This document shows positions 52,285 to 61,207 of a stretch of 64,000 nucleotides of DNA, piece by piece. Below the pieces are notes generated by a model. The model was given only the letters and a program-made list of their open reading frames with translations, did no database searches and had not been told where the DNA came from. Position numbers and translations under genes: made by a program. Position 1 is the first letter of the stretch; each line of letters begins with the position of its first letter. Origin of the DNA: Alphaproteobacteria bacterium (lineage in GTDB: Bacteria; Pseudomonadota; Alphaproteobacteria; CAAGCB01; CAG-977); contig CAAGCY010000024.1 in assembly GCA_900768465.1 (NCBI GenBank), positions 89,903 through 153,902 on the forward strand, given 5' to 3'.

Positions 52285-54986
52285 GCCGCTTCAGCCGTTT
52301 CCCTTATCCGTTTTTCCAGCGCGGGCAAGTCCCGTTCTCCGCATCTTTCCGCGATTTTTTGCCGCACGGCGGCGGGCGCGCCGCTGACGCTTTGTCCGTC
52401 GGTCAAGCAAACCGAATACAGCGCGGCAAGCGTCGTCCACAATCCGTACGCCCGCGCCAAAACAGCCGATTGTTCCGTTTGAAGACGGCTCAGCACGCCC
52501 GAAACGGAGCGGTCGCTGATTTCGGGATGAAGCAGGCGCGTTTTTTGCACAAAAAACTCGATATCAATCATGCCGCCGTCGATATGCTTGACATCCCACA
52601 CCGTTCTGGCGGGAAAATTGTCCGCGATTTTGCGGCGCATCTCGGCAACGTCGGCCGCGATTTTGTCCGCATCGCGCGGCTTGGTCAAAGCGGCGGCGAT
52701 TTCGGATTCCCCGATATTTCCCCATACCACGCGCGCTTTGGTCAGCGCCATCAGCTCCCACGTCCACGCGTCGGCGTCGTAATAGCGGTTGAACGCCTGC
52801 AAAGACACGGCGGCGGGTCCCGCGTTTCCCGACGGACGCAAGCGCATATCGACCGACCATAAAACGCCTTCGCGCGTATTCAGCGACAGCGCGTTGACAA
52901 TCCTTTGCGCCAAGCGGGCGTAATACACGTTCGGATACAGCGGCTTTTTGCCGTCAGACAGCGCATCGTCGGGAGCGTCATACAAAAACAGAATGTCCAA
53001 ATCGGATGAAAACGTCATTTCCCGACTGCCCGCTTTGCCCAGCAAAACCAAAGCGCACTTGCCGTTTTTCATTTTTCCCGCCGTTTGTTCGTAGTCGGCA
53101 ACGACCATCGGACAAAGCCTGTTCAGCACCGCGTCCGCCAGCGCCGACAAAATTCCCCCCAACGCTTCGGACGCAATCAAGCCGCGCAAAAACAGCACCG
53201 CCGTTTGGAAACGTTTTTCGCGGACAAAGCGGCGGGCGGCGTCCAAAGCCTGCTCCAAATCCTCGACGTTTTCAAAAGCGGCCTGCGCTTCGGCGTTCAG
53301 CGTTTCGGGCGTCGGGAGTTCAAAAAAACGTTGCGACAACACCGCGTCGAACAAATCGGGACGGCGCGTCAGCTCGTTTGAAAAAACGGGGGAAACGGCA
53401 ATGACTTCGGTCAGCAAATCCAGCAAAGCGGGACGGGATTGAAACAGGGAAAACAGCTGGACGCCCGCGGGCAGTCCTTTGACGAATTCGTCAAAATGCG
53501 CGAAAGCGGCATCGGGATTCGGCGCTTTGCCCAAAGCATCGAAAATCACGGGCAACAGTTCGGCAATCAAAGCGCGCGCCTTTTCCGAACGCATGGCGCG
53601 ATAACGTCCCGACAGCCAGCCGCGCACGGTGTCGGCGATAAAAGGCAGCTCTTTAAACCCCTTTTGTTCCAGCACTTGCGCGGTGTGTTCGGGCAAATCC
53701 GCGCCGCTGAAGCTCAATTCCCCCGCTCGGCTTTCCGTTTCCGCCGCGAACAGGGAATCGTACGCTTTGGAAACCGTTGCGCGGTATTTCAGCAAAGTCG
53801 CCTTGAACGTCGGAAAGTCCATCCCCAGAAAAGCCGCCAAAGCGTCCAGTTCCGCTTGCGTTTTGGGCAGGGTTTGGGTTTGCTGGTCTTCCTGCATTTG
53901 CAAACGGTGTTCCAGCGTGCGCAAAAAAACGTAAGCGTCGGACAGTTCCGCGCGGCATTGTTCGGTAATCCAGCCCGCTTTGGTCAGCTGTCTTAACGCC
54001 GTCAGCGTGCGACGGGAACGGAGCTTTGTATCGCGCCCGCCCCATAAAAGCTGCTGTAATTGCGTGAAAAACTCGATTTCGCGAATACCGCCCGCGCCCA
54101 GCTTGACATTGTACCCCGCCAAATCGTCCGTATCGTTTTGCGACCGCACGCCCAGCGACCGCTTGATGTCGTGAATTTGCGCCAAAGCGTAAAAGTCGGT
54201 CGACCGCCGCCAGACGAACGGGCTGATTTCTTTCAAAAACGCCCTGCCCGCCTGTTTGTCGCCCGCCACGGCGCGCGCTTTGATGAACGCCGCGCGTTCC
54301 CAGTTTTGGGCAAAGCTTTCGTAATAACAAGCGGCAGCTTCCGTGCCAAGCGCAATCGGCGTCGAACCGGGATCGGGACGCAAGCGCAAATCCGTGCGGA
54401 AAACATAGCCTTGCGGCGTTTGCTCCTCCATCATCGCGACCAAAGCGCGGGTCAGCTTGACAAAGAACGCGCCGATGTCGCGCTTGCCCGTATAGGGCGC
54501 GTTTTCCGCATCGTACAAGACAATCAAGTCGATGTCCGACGAATAGTTCAATTCCCGCGCGCCCAGTTTGCCCATCGCCAGAATAATCAATCCGCTGTTT
54601 TCTTCGGGATTTTCGGGATTTGAAATCGTCCAGTCGCCTTTTGCGGCGGCTTCGCGCAACAAAGCGGACACGGCAATCCGCAGGCACGCTTCCGCCAAAA
54701 CGGACAGCGATTCCGTGATTTGGTTCAAGCTCCACGCCCCGCTTAAATCCGCCATGGCAATCAGCAAAGCCGCCTTGCGCTTCAGCTTGCGCAATTCAAC
54801 CGCCGCCGTTTCGACATCCGCCGTCAAATACAGCGCAGAAAACGCCGTTTTCATCAAAGCGGAAAACGTTTTGTCGTAACCGTTCGTCATCACGGTTTGG
54901 AAAAATTCGTCCTCCCGCGCGCTCAAGCGTTTCAAAAACGGACTGAAGCGGGTTTCCCACACTTGATTTTTTAAATCCTCGACCAT
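52269..54986 (-). CDS. glnE: Bifunctional glutamine synthetase adenylyltransferase/deadenylase
   Basis: Controls glutamine synthetase by adding or removing AMP under PII control. 905 residues, with two nucleotidyltransferase halves: N-terminal (GKLGARELNYSSDIDLIVLYD) and C-terminal (LGKAGSREMTFSSDLDILFLYD), each with the paired aspartates, and helical glutamate-ammonia-ligase domains after each. The 3' end overlaps the converging DeoA-like gene by 16 bp. No PII or glnA gene is near. Confidence 0.95.
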   Translation of the reverse strand: MVEDLKNQVWETRFSPFLKRLSAREDEFFQTVMTNGYDKTFSALMKTAFSALYLTADVETAAVELRKLKRKAALLIAMADLSGAWSLNQITESLSVLAEACLRIAVSALLREAAAKGDWTISNPENPEENSGLIILAMGKLGARELNYSSDIDLIVLYDAENAPYTGKRDIGAFFVKLTRALVAMMEEQTPQGYVFRTDLRLRPDPGSTPIALGTEAAACYYESFAQNWERAAFIKARAVAGDKQAGRAFLKEISPFVWRRSTDFYALAQIHDIKRSLGVRSQNDTDDLAGYNVKLGAGGIREIEFFTQLQQLLWGGRDTKLRSRRTLTALRQLTKAGWITEQCRAELSDAYVFLRTLEHRLQMQEDQQTQTLPKTQAELDALAAFLGMDFPTFKATLLKYRATVSKAYDSLFAAETESRAGELSFSGADLPEHTAQVLEQKGFKELPFIADTVRGWLSGRYRAMRSEKARALIAELLPVIFDALGKAPNPDAAFAHFDEFVKGLPAGVQLFSLFQSRPALLDLLTEVIAVSPVFSNELTRRPDLFDAVLSQRFFELPTPETLNAEAQAAFENVEDLEQALDAARRFVREKRFQTAVLFLRGLIASEALGGILSALADAVLNRLCPMVVADYEQTAGKMKNGKCALVLLGKAGSREMTFSSDLDILFLYDAPDDALSDGKKPLYPNVYYARLAQRIVNALSLNTREGVLWSVDMRLRPSGNAGPAAVSLQAFNRYYDADAWTWELMALTKARVVWGNIGESEIAAALTKPRDADKIAADVAEMRRKIADNFPARTVWDVKHIDGGMIDIEFFVQKTRLLHPEISDRSVSGVLSRLQTEQSAVLARAYGLWTTLAALYSVCLTDGQSVSGAPAAVRQKIAERCGERDLPALEKRIRETAEAAYDSI

Positions 54987-55045
54987 CTTCTTATAGAAAA
55001 AATTTTGTTTTCGTGTATGCTTTGCTTACATTAAGGGGTTTGACC

Positions 55046-58000
55046 GTGCGACGCAAGTTTTTCAAAATTTCGCTGTATTTTTTCACGACGCTGTTTTTGC
55101 TGTTTTCCATCGGCTTCGGCGCGTTGCTGTACCGATTGCACAAAGCGCCGATTTCCCTTGAAAAGTACATTCCGACCTTTGTCGACATCATAACGCCCGA
55201 CGACGGATCGAAAATCAGCATCAAATCCGCTTTGCTGACGTGGAACAACTGGCGCCACCCGATTAATATCCGCGTGGCGGGTTTTCGGATGACGGACAAG
55301 GACGGCAAAACAATCAGCACCGTTCGGGAAATGACTGCGACGTTCAGCCTGTTCGCCATGATGCACGGCATTGTCGCCCCGCGCACGATTGAAATCTACA
55401 ATCCGACCATTGATTTGACCGTCAATTCCGAAACGGGCGATTACGAAGACGTCCCGCAGACGGATGATTCGGAAACATGCTTTTCGGTCAAAAACGTTCT
55501 TACCCGATTGGAACAGGAACACTATTTGCGCCGCTTTTCGCTGATTGACGCGCGCGCCAGAATCACGGACGTTTCACATAATGCCGTATGGAACATCCCC
55601 AATCTGACTTTGACTTACTCCAGACGGCGCGGCAAACACAAGCTGCACGGCGCGTTCACCGTCGAAACCGCAAAAAAACCGCTGTTGGTTTCCCTGTTCG
55701 GCACGTGGAAAAACAAAGCCAAAGACGCGACTTTGACGTTATCGGCGCAAAACGCGGATATAACGGCGTCGCGCGCCGCCCGCAAATATGAATTTCTGCA
55801 AGGCTTTGCCGTTCCGCTGGATATTACGGCGGATTTGAAAATAAACTTGTCCGAAATCAAAAGCGACGAAGATTTGTTTTTGTGGCGCGAAATCGTCAAA
55901 ACGTTCGACTTTACATTGACGGGCGGCGCGGGAACGGTCGTTTTGCCCGCTTCAATCGGCGGACGCTACGACATCGAACGCTTTACCGTTGCAGGCTCTT
56001 GGTTCGATGCGGGCAACAAGCTGGTCATTCCGAATTTTACAATCGCCACGAAATCGGGCGTTTCGGCTCACGGCGAATTTCAGGCTGACGGATTGGGCAA
56101 AGCGATGGACACCAAAAATCCGACGGATGTTTCGGCGCGGTTCGAAGCCTTTGTTTCCGACGTTCCCGTCGAACGCGTCCCCGATTACTGGCCCGAATCC
56201 GCCGCCCCCGACGTGCATCGATGGGTCAAGGAAAATATCACGCAGGGCTTTGCCCCGTCGGGTTCGATTCAAATGACTTTTTCGGGATCAAAGGACGGAT
56301 TGAATCTGGACGCGCTGAACGCCGACATCCAAATCGAAAAAGCCCGCGTCACCTATATGGACGACATGCCCGCGGTTGAAAACGTCAAAGCCGCGCTGAA
56401 CTTTACAAAATCGGATTTAAGCATTGTTTTGATTAACGGCAACACGGACAGCGTCACTTTGCAGAAAGGAACGCTTGTCTTTTCGGGATTGAACGCGGAT
56501 ACGACCGATTTCATTTTAAACACGGATTTGGAAACCGCCGATATTTCGGACGTGTTCAAAATCCTGTCTTCGCCCGCTTTGGAAATCACACAAGCATCCT
56601 TTATCAATCCCGACAACATTTCGGGACAGGGAACGGCGAATTTCCGCCTGATGTTCCCGATGAGGGGCGGACCGATTGATTCCGCCGACGTCCGCGTGTC
56701 GGTTACGGCGGATGTCGAAAATGTCGACTTGTCGCATTACTTGATTGACGCGCTGAACATTCAATCCGCCGCCGCGCACTTGGATTTGACCGAAAAGGAA
56801 ATGCGCTTGACGGGAACGGGAAAAATGCGGACGGGCAACGCCAGCTTTTCTTTGCATCAAGCGTTTTCAAACACGCCCGACATCCTTACGGATTTGAAAG
56901 TGTCCGCCGAATTGACCAACGAAGCGCGCGCCGATTTGGGTATTGATTTGCTGAATCCGCCCAACATCGACGGCGTCATCCCCGCCGATTTCACTTTACG
57001 TTTTTTAAAAGACAAAACGGGACAAGCGAATATCGCTTTGGATTTGACCCCTGCCGATATCAACATGAGCGTCATCGGCTGGAAAAAACAATCGGGCATC
57101 GCGGGCAAAGGAACGGCTGAACTGCAATTTTCGGATTTTGATTTCGCCGCCGTCCCGATGATTGAGCTGACGGACGCTTTAAAAACGAAAATCCGTGCGA
57201 AAATCGATTTTTCGGCGGCGCATGCTTTGAAAAAAATCGACGTTGACAGAATTTCAACGGGACGCACGCACCTCCAAGCGCGCGCCCGCTTTTTAAAAAA
57301 CGCCGTCCGTATCGACATTGCCGGACCGTCGCTGGATTGGGCGGATTTGATGAAAGCCTCCACCCCCGAAAAGCGGGCGCAATCGGCGCAAACCGCCGAT
57401 GAGGAGGAGGAAACAAGCGCGCTCCCCGTCGTCATCAACGCCGCGCTGGACAAGATATGGCTGAGCGAATCGGGCGGATTGGACAACAACGGCTTTGCGG
57501 GCATTTATTCGGACGGCGGCTGGCGTAAAATGGATGCGACGGGCTCCATCGGCAAAAAACAAGTCCCCTTGCGTTTTTCGCTGTCGCCGACAACAACGCC
57601 CGACGAATACGCGTTCGCCCTGTCGTCGCAGGATGCGGGATACGCGCTGAAAGTGCTGAACTATATTTCAACGGTCAAAGGCGGCACTTTGCAGGTCAAA
57701 GGCACTTATTCGCCCAACCACGGCACGAAAGGTCTGCTGGAAGTCAAAGATTTCTATCTGGAAAACCAGCCTATTCTGACGCGTTTGTTACGTCTGACAT
57801 CGTTCACGGGCATTTACGACACGCTGACGGGACAAGGGCTGAATTTTTCCAAAGCGGAAATTCCCTATCAAATCGACAAAACGGCGATTACGTTGACAGA
57901 CGCGCTGATTACGGGGTCTTCGCTGGGCATTACGCTGAACGGATTATACAACCGCAACACGGGATTTTTGGATTTGTACGGCTCTTTACTGCCGTTTTAC

Positions 58001-58177
58001 GGCGTCAACAGCCTGCCCGGAAAAATCCCCCTTATCGGCAAGCTTTTCGTCGGCGAAAAAGGCGGCGGTCTGATAGGCGTTTCCTATTCCGTCAAAGGAT
58101 TGCTGCCCACGCCCGACGTGTCGGTCAATCCTCTGTCCGCCTTTGCCCCGGGCGCGGCAAGAAATTTGTTCAACTGA
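55046..58177 (+). CDS. DUF3971/AsmA-like (YhdP-type) envelope protein
   Basis: 1043 residues. One N-terminal TM (SLYFFTTLFLLFSIGFGALLY) and a large periplasmic body with the DUF3971 region (~310-600: DVPVERVPDYWPESAAPDVHRWVKENITQGF compressed here) and an AsmA-like C-terminus (GLNFSKAEIPYQIDKTAITL, GSSLGITLNGLYN). YhdP-type proteins help carry phospholipids to the outer membrane. The start is taken as GTG 55046 with AAGGGG eight bases before it; GTG 55013 has no ribosome site. Confidence 0.85.
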   Translation: MRRKFFKISLYFFTTLFLLFSIGFGALLYRLHKAPISLEKYIPTFVDIITPDDGSKISIKSALLTWNNWRHPINIRVAGFRMTDKDGKTISTVREMTATFSLFAMMHGIVAPRTIEIYNPTIDLTVNSETGDYEDVPQTDDSETCFSVKNVLTRLEQEHYLRRFSLIDARARITDVSHNAVWNIPNLTLTYSRRRGKHKLHGAFTVETAKKPLLVSLFGTWKNKAKDATLTLSAQNADITASRAARKYEFLQGFAVPLDITADLKINLSEIKSDEDLFLWREIVKTFDFTLTGGAGTVVLPASIGGRYDIERFTVAGSWFDAGNKLVIPNFTIATKSGVSAHGEFQADGLGKAMDTKNPTDVSARFEAFVSDVPVERVPDYWPESAAPDVHRWVKENITQGFAPSGSIQMTFSGSKDGLNLDALNADIQIEKARVTYMDDMPAVENVKAALNFTKSDLSIVLINGNTDSVTLQKGTLVFSGLNADTTDFILNTDLETADISDVFKILSSPALEITQASFINPDNISGQGTANFRLMFPMRGGPIDSADVRVSVTADVENVDLSHYLIDALNIQSAAAHLDLTEKEMRLTGTGKMRTGNASFSLHQAFSNTPDILTDLKVSAELTNEARADLGIDLLNPPNIDGVIPADFTLRFLKDKTGQANIALDLTPADINMSVIGWKKQSGIAGKGTAELQFSDFDFAAVPMIELTDALKTKIRAKIDFSAAHALKKIDVDRISTGRTHLQARARFLKNAVRIDIAGPSLDWADLMKASTPEKRAQSAQTADEEEETSALPVVINAALDKIWLSESGGLDNNGFAGIYSDGGWRKMDATGSIGKKQVPLRFSLSPTTTPDEYAFALSSQDAGYALKVLNYISTVKGGTLQVKGTYSPNHGTKGLLEVKDFYLENQPILTRLLRLTSFTGIYDTLTGQGLNFSKAEIPYQIDKTAITLTDALITGSSLGITLNGLYNRNTGFLDLYGSLLPFYGVNSLPGKIPLIGKLFVGEKGGGLIGVSYSVKGLLPTPDVSVNPLSAFAPGAARNLFN

Positions 58178-58328
58178 TTATTCTTTTGTGAACGCCAATT
58201 TCGCCGTAATCGCCTTGACATCCAAAGGATGCAGCTGCTTGCACGTCGATTTGGCGCGGTAATCCTTTGTGCCGATACGGACAGGCACGGGAACGGGTTT
58301 GGAGCGCAGAGATTCCAGCAGTTCCGAC
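58178..58328. repeat. 151-bp direct repeat, copy 1 (3' end of chimeric gene)
   Basis: Identical to 59953-60103 except at three positions. The repeat starts exactly at the stop codon (TAA on the minus strand) and covers 49 sense codons. Flanks on both sides are unrelated. Confidence 0.95.
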
Positions 58329-58519
58329 ATCATGACCGCGCCGCCGCTGTTCAAAGCCTGATCGGCGTACACGCTGCCCGACCCGCGGGCGATGATTCCG
58401 CTTTTGCCGACCTGTTCCATATATTTGGACACATCGGCAACCGTATCGGGACGGCAGACTTGGGAATCGGACGAATGCGTCTGGGCGCGTCCCAGCAATT
58501 TCATTTGATACCAATGCAT
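58178..58519 (-). pseudogene. Chimera: truncated FAD-linked oxidase N-terminus fused to repeated C-terminal module
   Basis: A 113-residue frame in two unrelated parts. Residues 1-64 look like the start of a DprE1-type FAD-linked oxidoreductase: VCRPDTVADVSKYMEQVG and the FAD pyrophosphate loop RGSGSVYADQALNSGG. Residues 65-113 (SELLESLRSK onward) equal the C-terminus of the 59953-60672 protein. The remaining ~400 residues of the oxidase are missing, so it cannot be an active oxidase. I call it a pseudogene produced by recombination at the 151-bp repeat, though a functional small fusion cannot be excluded. Confidence 0.7.
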
Positions 58520-58594
58520 AGTGCAAACTCCTGACTGTTTGCGCGTTATTGTCCACGGATTTTCATCACAAACAAAGCAAAAACAACGAACGAA

Positions 58595-59482
58595 TCACAC
58601 GTCGTCCCGTTTTGAATCGACAAGCGCGGCGCTTAAAGTCTTCGCCGCCAGACTCAACGGGACGTCCTTGCGTTTCACCAGTTTGATTTCACGTTCTGGA
58701 ATATCGATTTTCAGCGGCACAACATTTTCGACGTTTTTCAAAAACGCCTGCGGAACAAATCCGATGCCCAAGTTGCTTTCGACCAGCGGCAAAATCTGGT
58801 CGGAGGTCGCCGCTTCGACCGCAATCGAAAGCGACGCACCGTGTTTTAAAAACAAATCGGCGTAAAAGCGGTAAGTTGCCGTCTTTTCCCCCAAGCATAC
58901 CAGCGGATAGCGCGTCAAATCGGAAAAAGTCAGCGTTTTTCCCGCCAATTCCCGAAACGCCGTTCCCGCAACGGCAAATTCGCGAAACTTTTTAACTGTC
59001 GCCGCTTCCATATTGTCAAGCAAATCAAACGGAGTCGTTATCAGCGCAAAATCTGCGGTTTTGCCGTTCAGCATTTCTATCCCTTGAGCAGACGAACAAT
59101 TCGCCACGCGCAACCGCAGTTTCGGATGTTTTTCCCTCAAGCGTTTCAAAACGGACAGCAAACTGCCGTGCAAAGCGGTTTCGCTGACGGCGATTGAAAC
59201 GCTTCCGTCCTCCAGACTTTTTGCCGCGGCAATCTCCGCTTCGCCCGCTTGAATGTGACAAACGGCAACCGAGATATGCACGTACAACTTTTCACCCTCG
59301 GGCGTCAATGTCGCTCCGTGTTTGGAACGAACGAACAGCGTGCATCCCAACGCTTGCTCCAAATTTCCGATTATCCGCGTGATATTAGGCTGACTGTTGT
59401 TCAATTCGGCTGCGGCACGCGTAAAGCCGCCGTTTTTGGCGACAGCATAAAAAACACGATAGGAATCATAGCCGACTGTCAT
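58595..59482 (-). CDS. LysR-family transcriptional regulator
   Basis: 295 residues: N-terminal winged helix (YAVAKNGGFTRAAAELNNSQPNITRIIGNLE), then a periplasmic-binding-like effector domain (~90-295). Divergent from the PQ-loop gene with a 100-bp shared upstream region, the typical LysR arrangement, so that gene is its probable target. Effector unknown. Confidence 0.92.
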   Translation of the reverse strand: MTVGYDSYRVFYAVAKNGGFTRAAAELNNSQPNITRIIGNLEQALGCTLFVRSKHGATLTPEGEKLYVHISVAVCHIQAGEAEIAAAKSLEDGSVSIAVSETALHGSLLSVLKRLREKHPKLRLRVANCSSAQGIEMLNGKTADFALITTPFDLLDNMEAATVKKFREFAVAGTAFRELAGKTLTFSDLTRYPLVCLGEKTATYRFYADLFLKHGASLSIAVEAATSDQILPLVESNLGIGFVPQAFLKNVENVVPLKIDIPEREIKLVKRKDVPLSLAAKTLSAALVDSKRDDV

Positions 59483-59582
59483 ATCAAATCCTTATAAATT
59501 ATATATTCAATAGCTATTTTACATATAATAAAAAGCGGCGTATAAGGAAAGCAAAATCGTCCACGCGGAAAAGGAGATTAAG

Positions 59583-59891
59583 ATGAGCATTTTTGAAGCG
59601 ATTATGTTGATTTGTTTCGGGGCCAGCTGGCCTGCCGCCGTGTATAAAACGTACACGACCAAAAACGTCGAAAGCAAAAGCCTGCTGTTCATGTCCTTGA
59701 TTATTCTGGGATATCTGGCGGGTATGGCGCATAAATTTTTCAACAATTTTGATTTTGTGTTCTGGTTGTATGTCGCCAATCTGGCTTTGGTGATGTGCGA
59801 TTTGATTTTGTATTTCAAATACAAGGAAAAACCCGCCAAAGCGGAGACCGCAATCATTCCCCTTGAAGCGGATCTTCCCGCGGCGGAGTAA
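59583..59891 (+). CDS. Small PQ-loop/SemiSWEET-like membrane protein
   Basis: 102 residues, three TM helices: ~5-20, ~36-52 (FMSLIILGYLAGMAHKF) and ~60-78 (FWLYVANLALVMCDLILYF). The first helix ends in SWPAAVYKTYTTKNVESKS, which resembles the PQ-loop signature of SemiSWEET transporters with WP for PQ. These work as dimers carrying sugars or similar small solutes. GGAGATTAAG precedes ATG. Substrate unknown; control by the adjacent LysR is inferred. Confidence 0.72.
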   Translation: MSIFEAIMLICFGASWPAAVYKTYTTKNVESKSLLFMSLIILGYLAGMAHKFFNNFDFVFWLYVANLALVMCDLILYFKYKEKPAKAETAIIPLEADLPAAE

Positions 59892-59928
59892 GAGGTTCCC
59901 CCCTCCCCCTCATCCTTGTATGAAAATG

Positions 59929-59954
59929 ACGGTTTAATCAATCGCCGTTTTTTT
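59929..59954 (+). terminator. Weak terminator of the PQ-loop gene
   Basis: A short stem (ACGG / CCGT plus a wobble) followed by TTTTTTT. It ends just at the converging gene's stop codon. Confidence 0.5.
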
Positions 59955-60103
59955 ATTCTTTTGTAAACGCCAGTTTCGCCGTAATCGCCTTGACATCCAA
60001 AGGATGCAGCTGCTTGCACGTCGATTTGGCGCGGTAATCCTTTGTGCCGATACGGATAGGCACGGGAACGGGTTTGGAGCGCAGAGATTCCAGCAGTTCC
60101 GAC
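59953..60103. repeat. 151-bp direct repeat, copy 2
   Basis: Partner of 58178-58328, offset 1775 bp, 148 of 151 bases identical. It forms the natural 3' end of the downstream-encoded putative hydrolase. Confidence 0.95.
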
Positions 60104-60672
60104 GTCGGCGCGCGTTTTTTGCCGAACAGCGTGCGCAAAACGTTTTTGGCTTTGAATTTCAGCACTTCCATACGGCGTTTCGCCAGCATGACGCGTTTTT
60201 TCAAAACCAAACCGTACGGGGTCAGCCCCAATTTACCCCGAGGAATATCCTCGACTTTCGCCGCGTTCAAAACATCAACCGCAAAAGTCGAACAGTTGCG
60301 TTCAAACAGTTTGTACGTCCCCGGATTTTTTTGTTGTTTTTTAATTTCCCGTTTGGCGGCTTTATACTGCTTTTTACTGATTTTCCAAACAATCGCTTCG
60401 TTGTAGTAATCTTGATTGTCGTGAGGGATGACAACGCCGTCGACGCCCGAAATCATTTTGGACATCTTGCCTTCGCCCGTATAGCCGAAGCGCGTTTCGC
60501 GTCCTTTTGCATCGGTCAGCCCGATAAACGCATGCCCCGTGATTTCCGCAGGGTCGGGCGCGCCGTACACAAACAAGCTTGCCAGCTGGTTATGTTTTAT
60601 AAAGTCCTTGAACGGACGCAGAAGCGGCTTCGGCGTATCCAGATAAAGCGTGATTTGGCAGTCTTTTTCCAT
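59953..60672 (-). CDS. Putative permuted NlpC/P60-like hydrolase with repeated C-terminal module
   Basis: 239 residues. His47 in ITGHAFIGLTD and Asn126-Cys127 in LFERNCSTFAVDVLNAA follow the His-before-Cys order of permuted papain-fold enzymes (LRAT, YaeF and DUF4105-like). A basic linker (~150-188, many Lys/Arg) leads to the C-terminal module (190-239) that also ends the chimeric gene at 58178. No signal peptide. A GGGG site precedes ATG 60672. Last gene of a likely operon lysK - 60700 gene - this gene. Cysteine hydrolase or acyltransferase function is an inference. Confidence 0.7.
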   Translation of the reverse strand: MEKDCQITLYLDTPKPLLRPFKDFIKHNQLASLFVYGAPDPAEITGHAFIGLTDAKGRETRFGYTGEGKMSKMISGVDGVVIPHDNQDYYNEAIVWKISKKQYKAAKREIKKQQKNPGTYKLFERNCSTFAVDVLNAAKVEDIPRGKLGLTPYGLVLKKRVMLAKRRMEVLKFKAKNVLRTLFGKKRAPTSELLESLRSKPVPVPIRIGTKDYRAKSTCKQLHPLDVKAITAKLAFTKE

Positions 60673-60699
60673 CTTTATCCCCCTGTTTCGGGAAATATT

Positions 60700-61197
60700 T
60701 TAGCACGATGCCAAACGTAAAACCATCATTTTTTCAACAACAAGGTCTTCGCGCTTTTCAAATCCGAGCAATATCCCGTTTTCCGTTTTGGACAAGCGCA
60801 TGCGGTCTTTGCACACGCCCGTTTCGGGCGACGAATAAAAAACGTCCGTTGCGTCGGGGCTCAGCACTTTGCGCACCAGCACCATTTCCGATTCGTTGCA
60901 CAGCAGAAAATCGCCGTCCTGCAAATCGCGCAAGCGTTCGACGCTCCACGCGCCGCCCGTTTGCAAAGCGGCATAGGACGCGGCGGTCAGCTTTTCCGAA
61001 TCGCCTGCGTCAATGACGGCTTTCAGCGCTTTGCCCGCGTCGATGCCTTCCAAAACGGCGGCGGCGAACCCCACGCTGTCAATCGCCATGAACGTTCTGG
61101 TGAACACATTGACGGGATTGTACGCGTTTTCGACCAAATCGGGGCTTTCCAACCAAACGCCGACTTGATCCAAGTAAGAACACACTTTGTCTTTCAT
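60700..61197 (-). CDS. Unrecognised protein downstream of lysK
   Basis: 165 residues, soluble, mixed helix and strand: a helical N-terminal half (TRTFMAIDSVGFAAAVLEGI) and a strand-rich C-terminal half (GDFLLCNESEMVLVRKVLS, VFYSSPETGVCKDR). No signal peptide, membrane segment or known motif. It begins 10 bp after the lysK stop and ends 27 bp before the putative hydrolase, so the three are likely co-transcribed. Might act with that hydrolase. Confidence 0.65.
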   Translation of the reverse strand: MKDKVCSYLDQVGVWLESPDLVENAYNPVNVFTRTFMAIDSVGFAAAVLEGIDAGKALKAVIDAGDSEKLTAASYAALQTGGAWSVERLRDLQDGDFLLCNESEMVLVRKVLSPDATDVFYSSPETGVCKDRMRLSKTENGILLGFEKREDLVVEKMMVLRLASC

Positions 61198-61207
61198 TGT
61201 TTTATCC

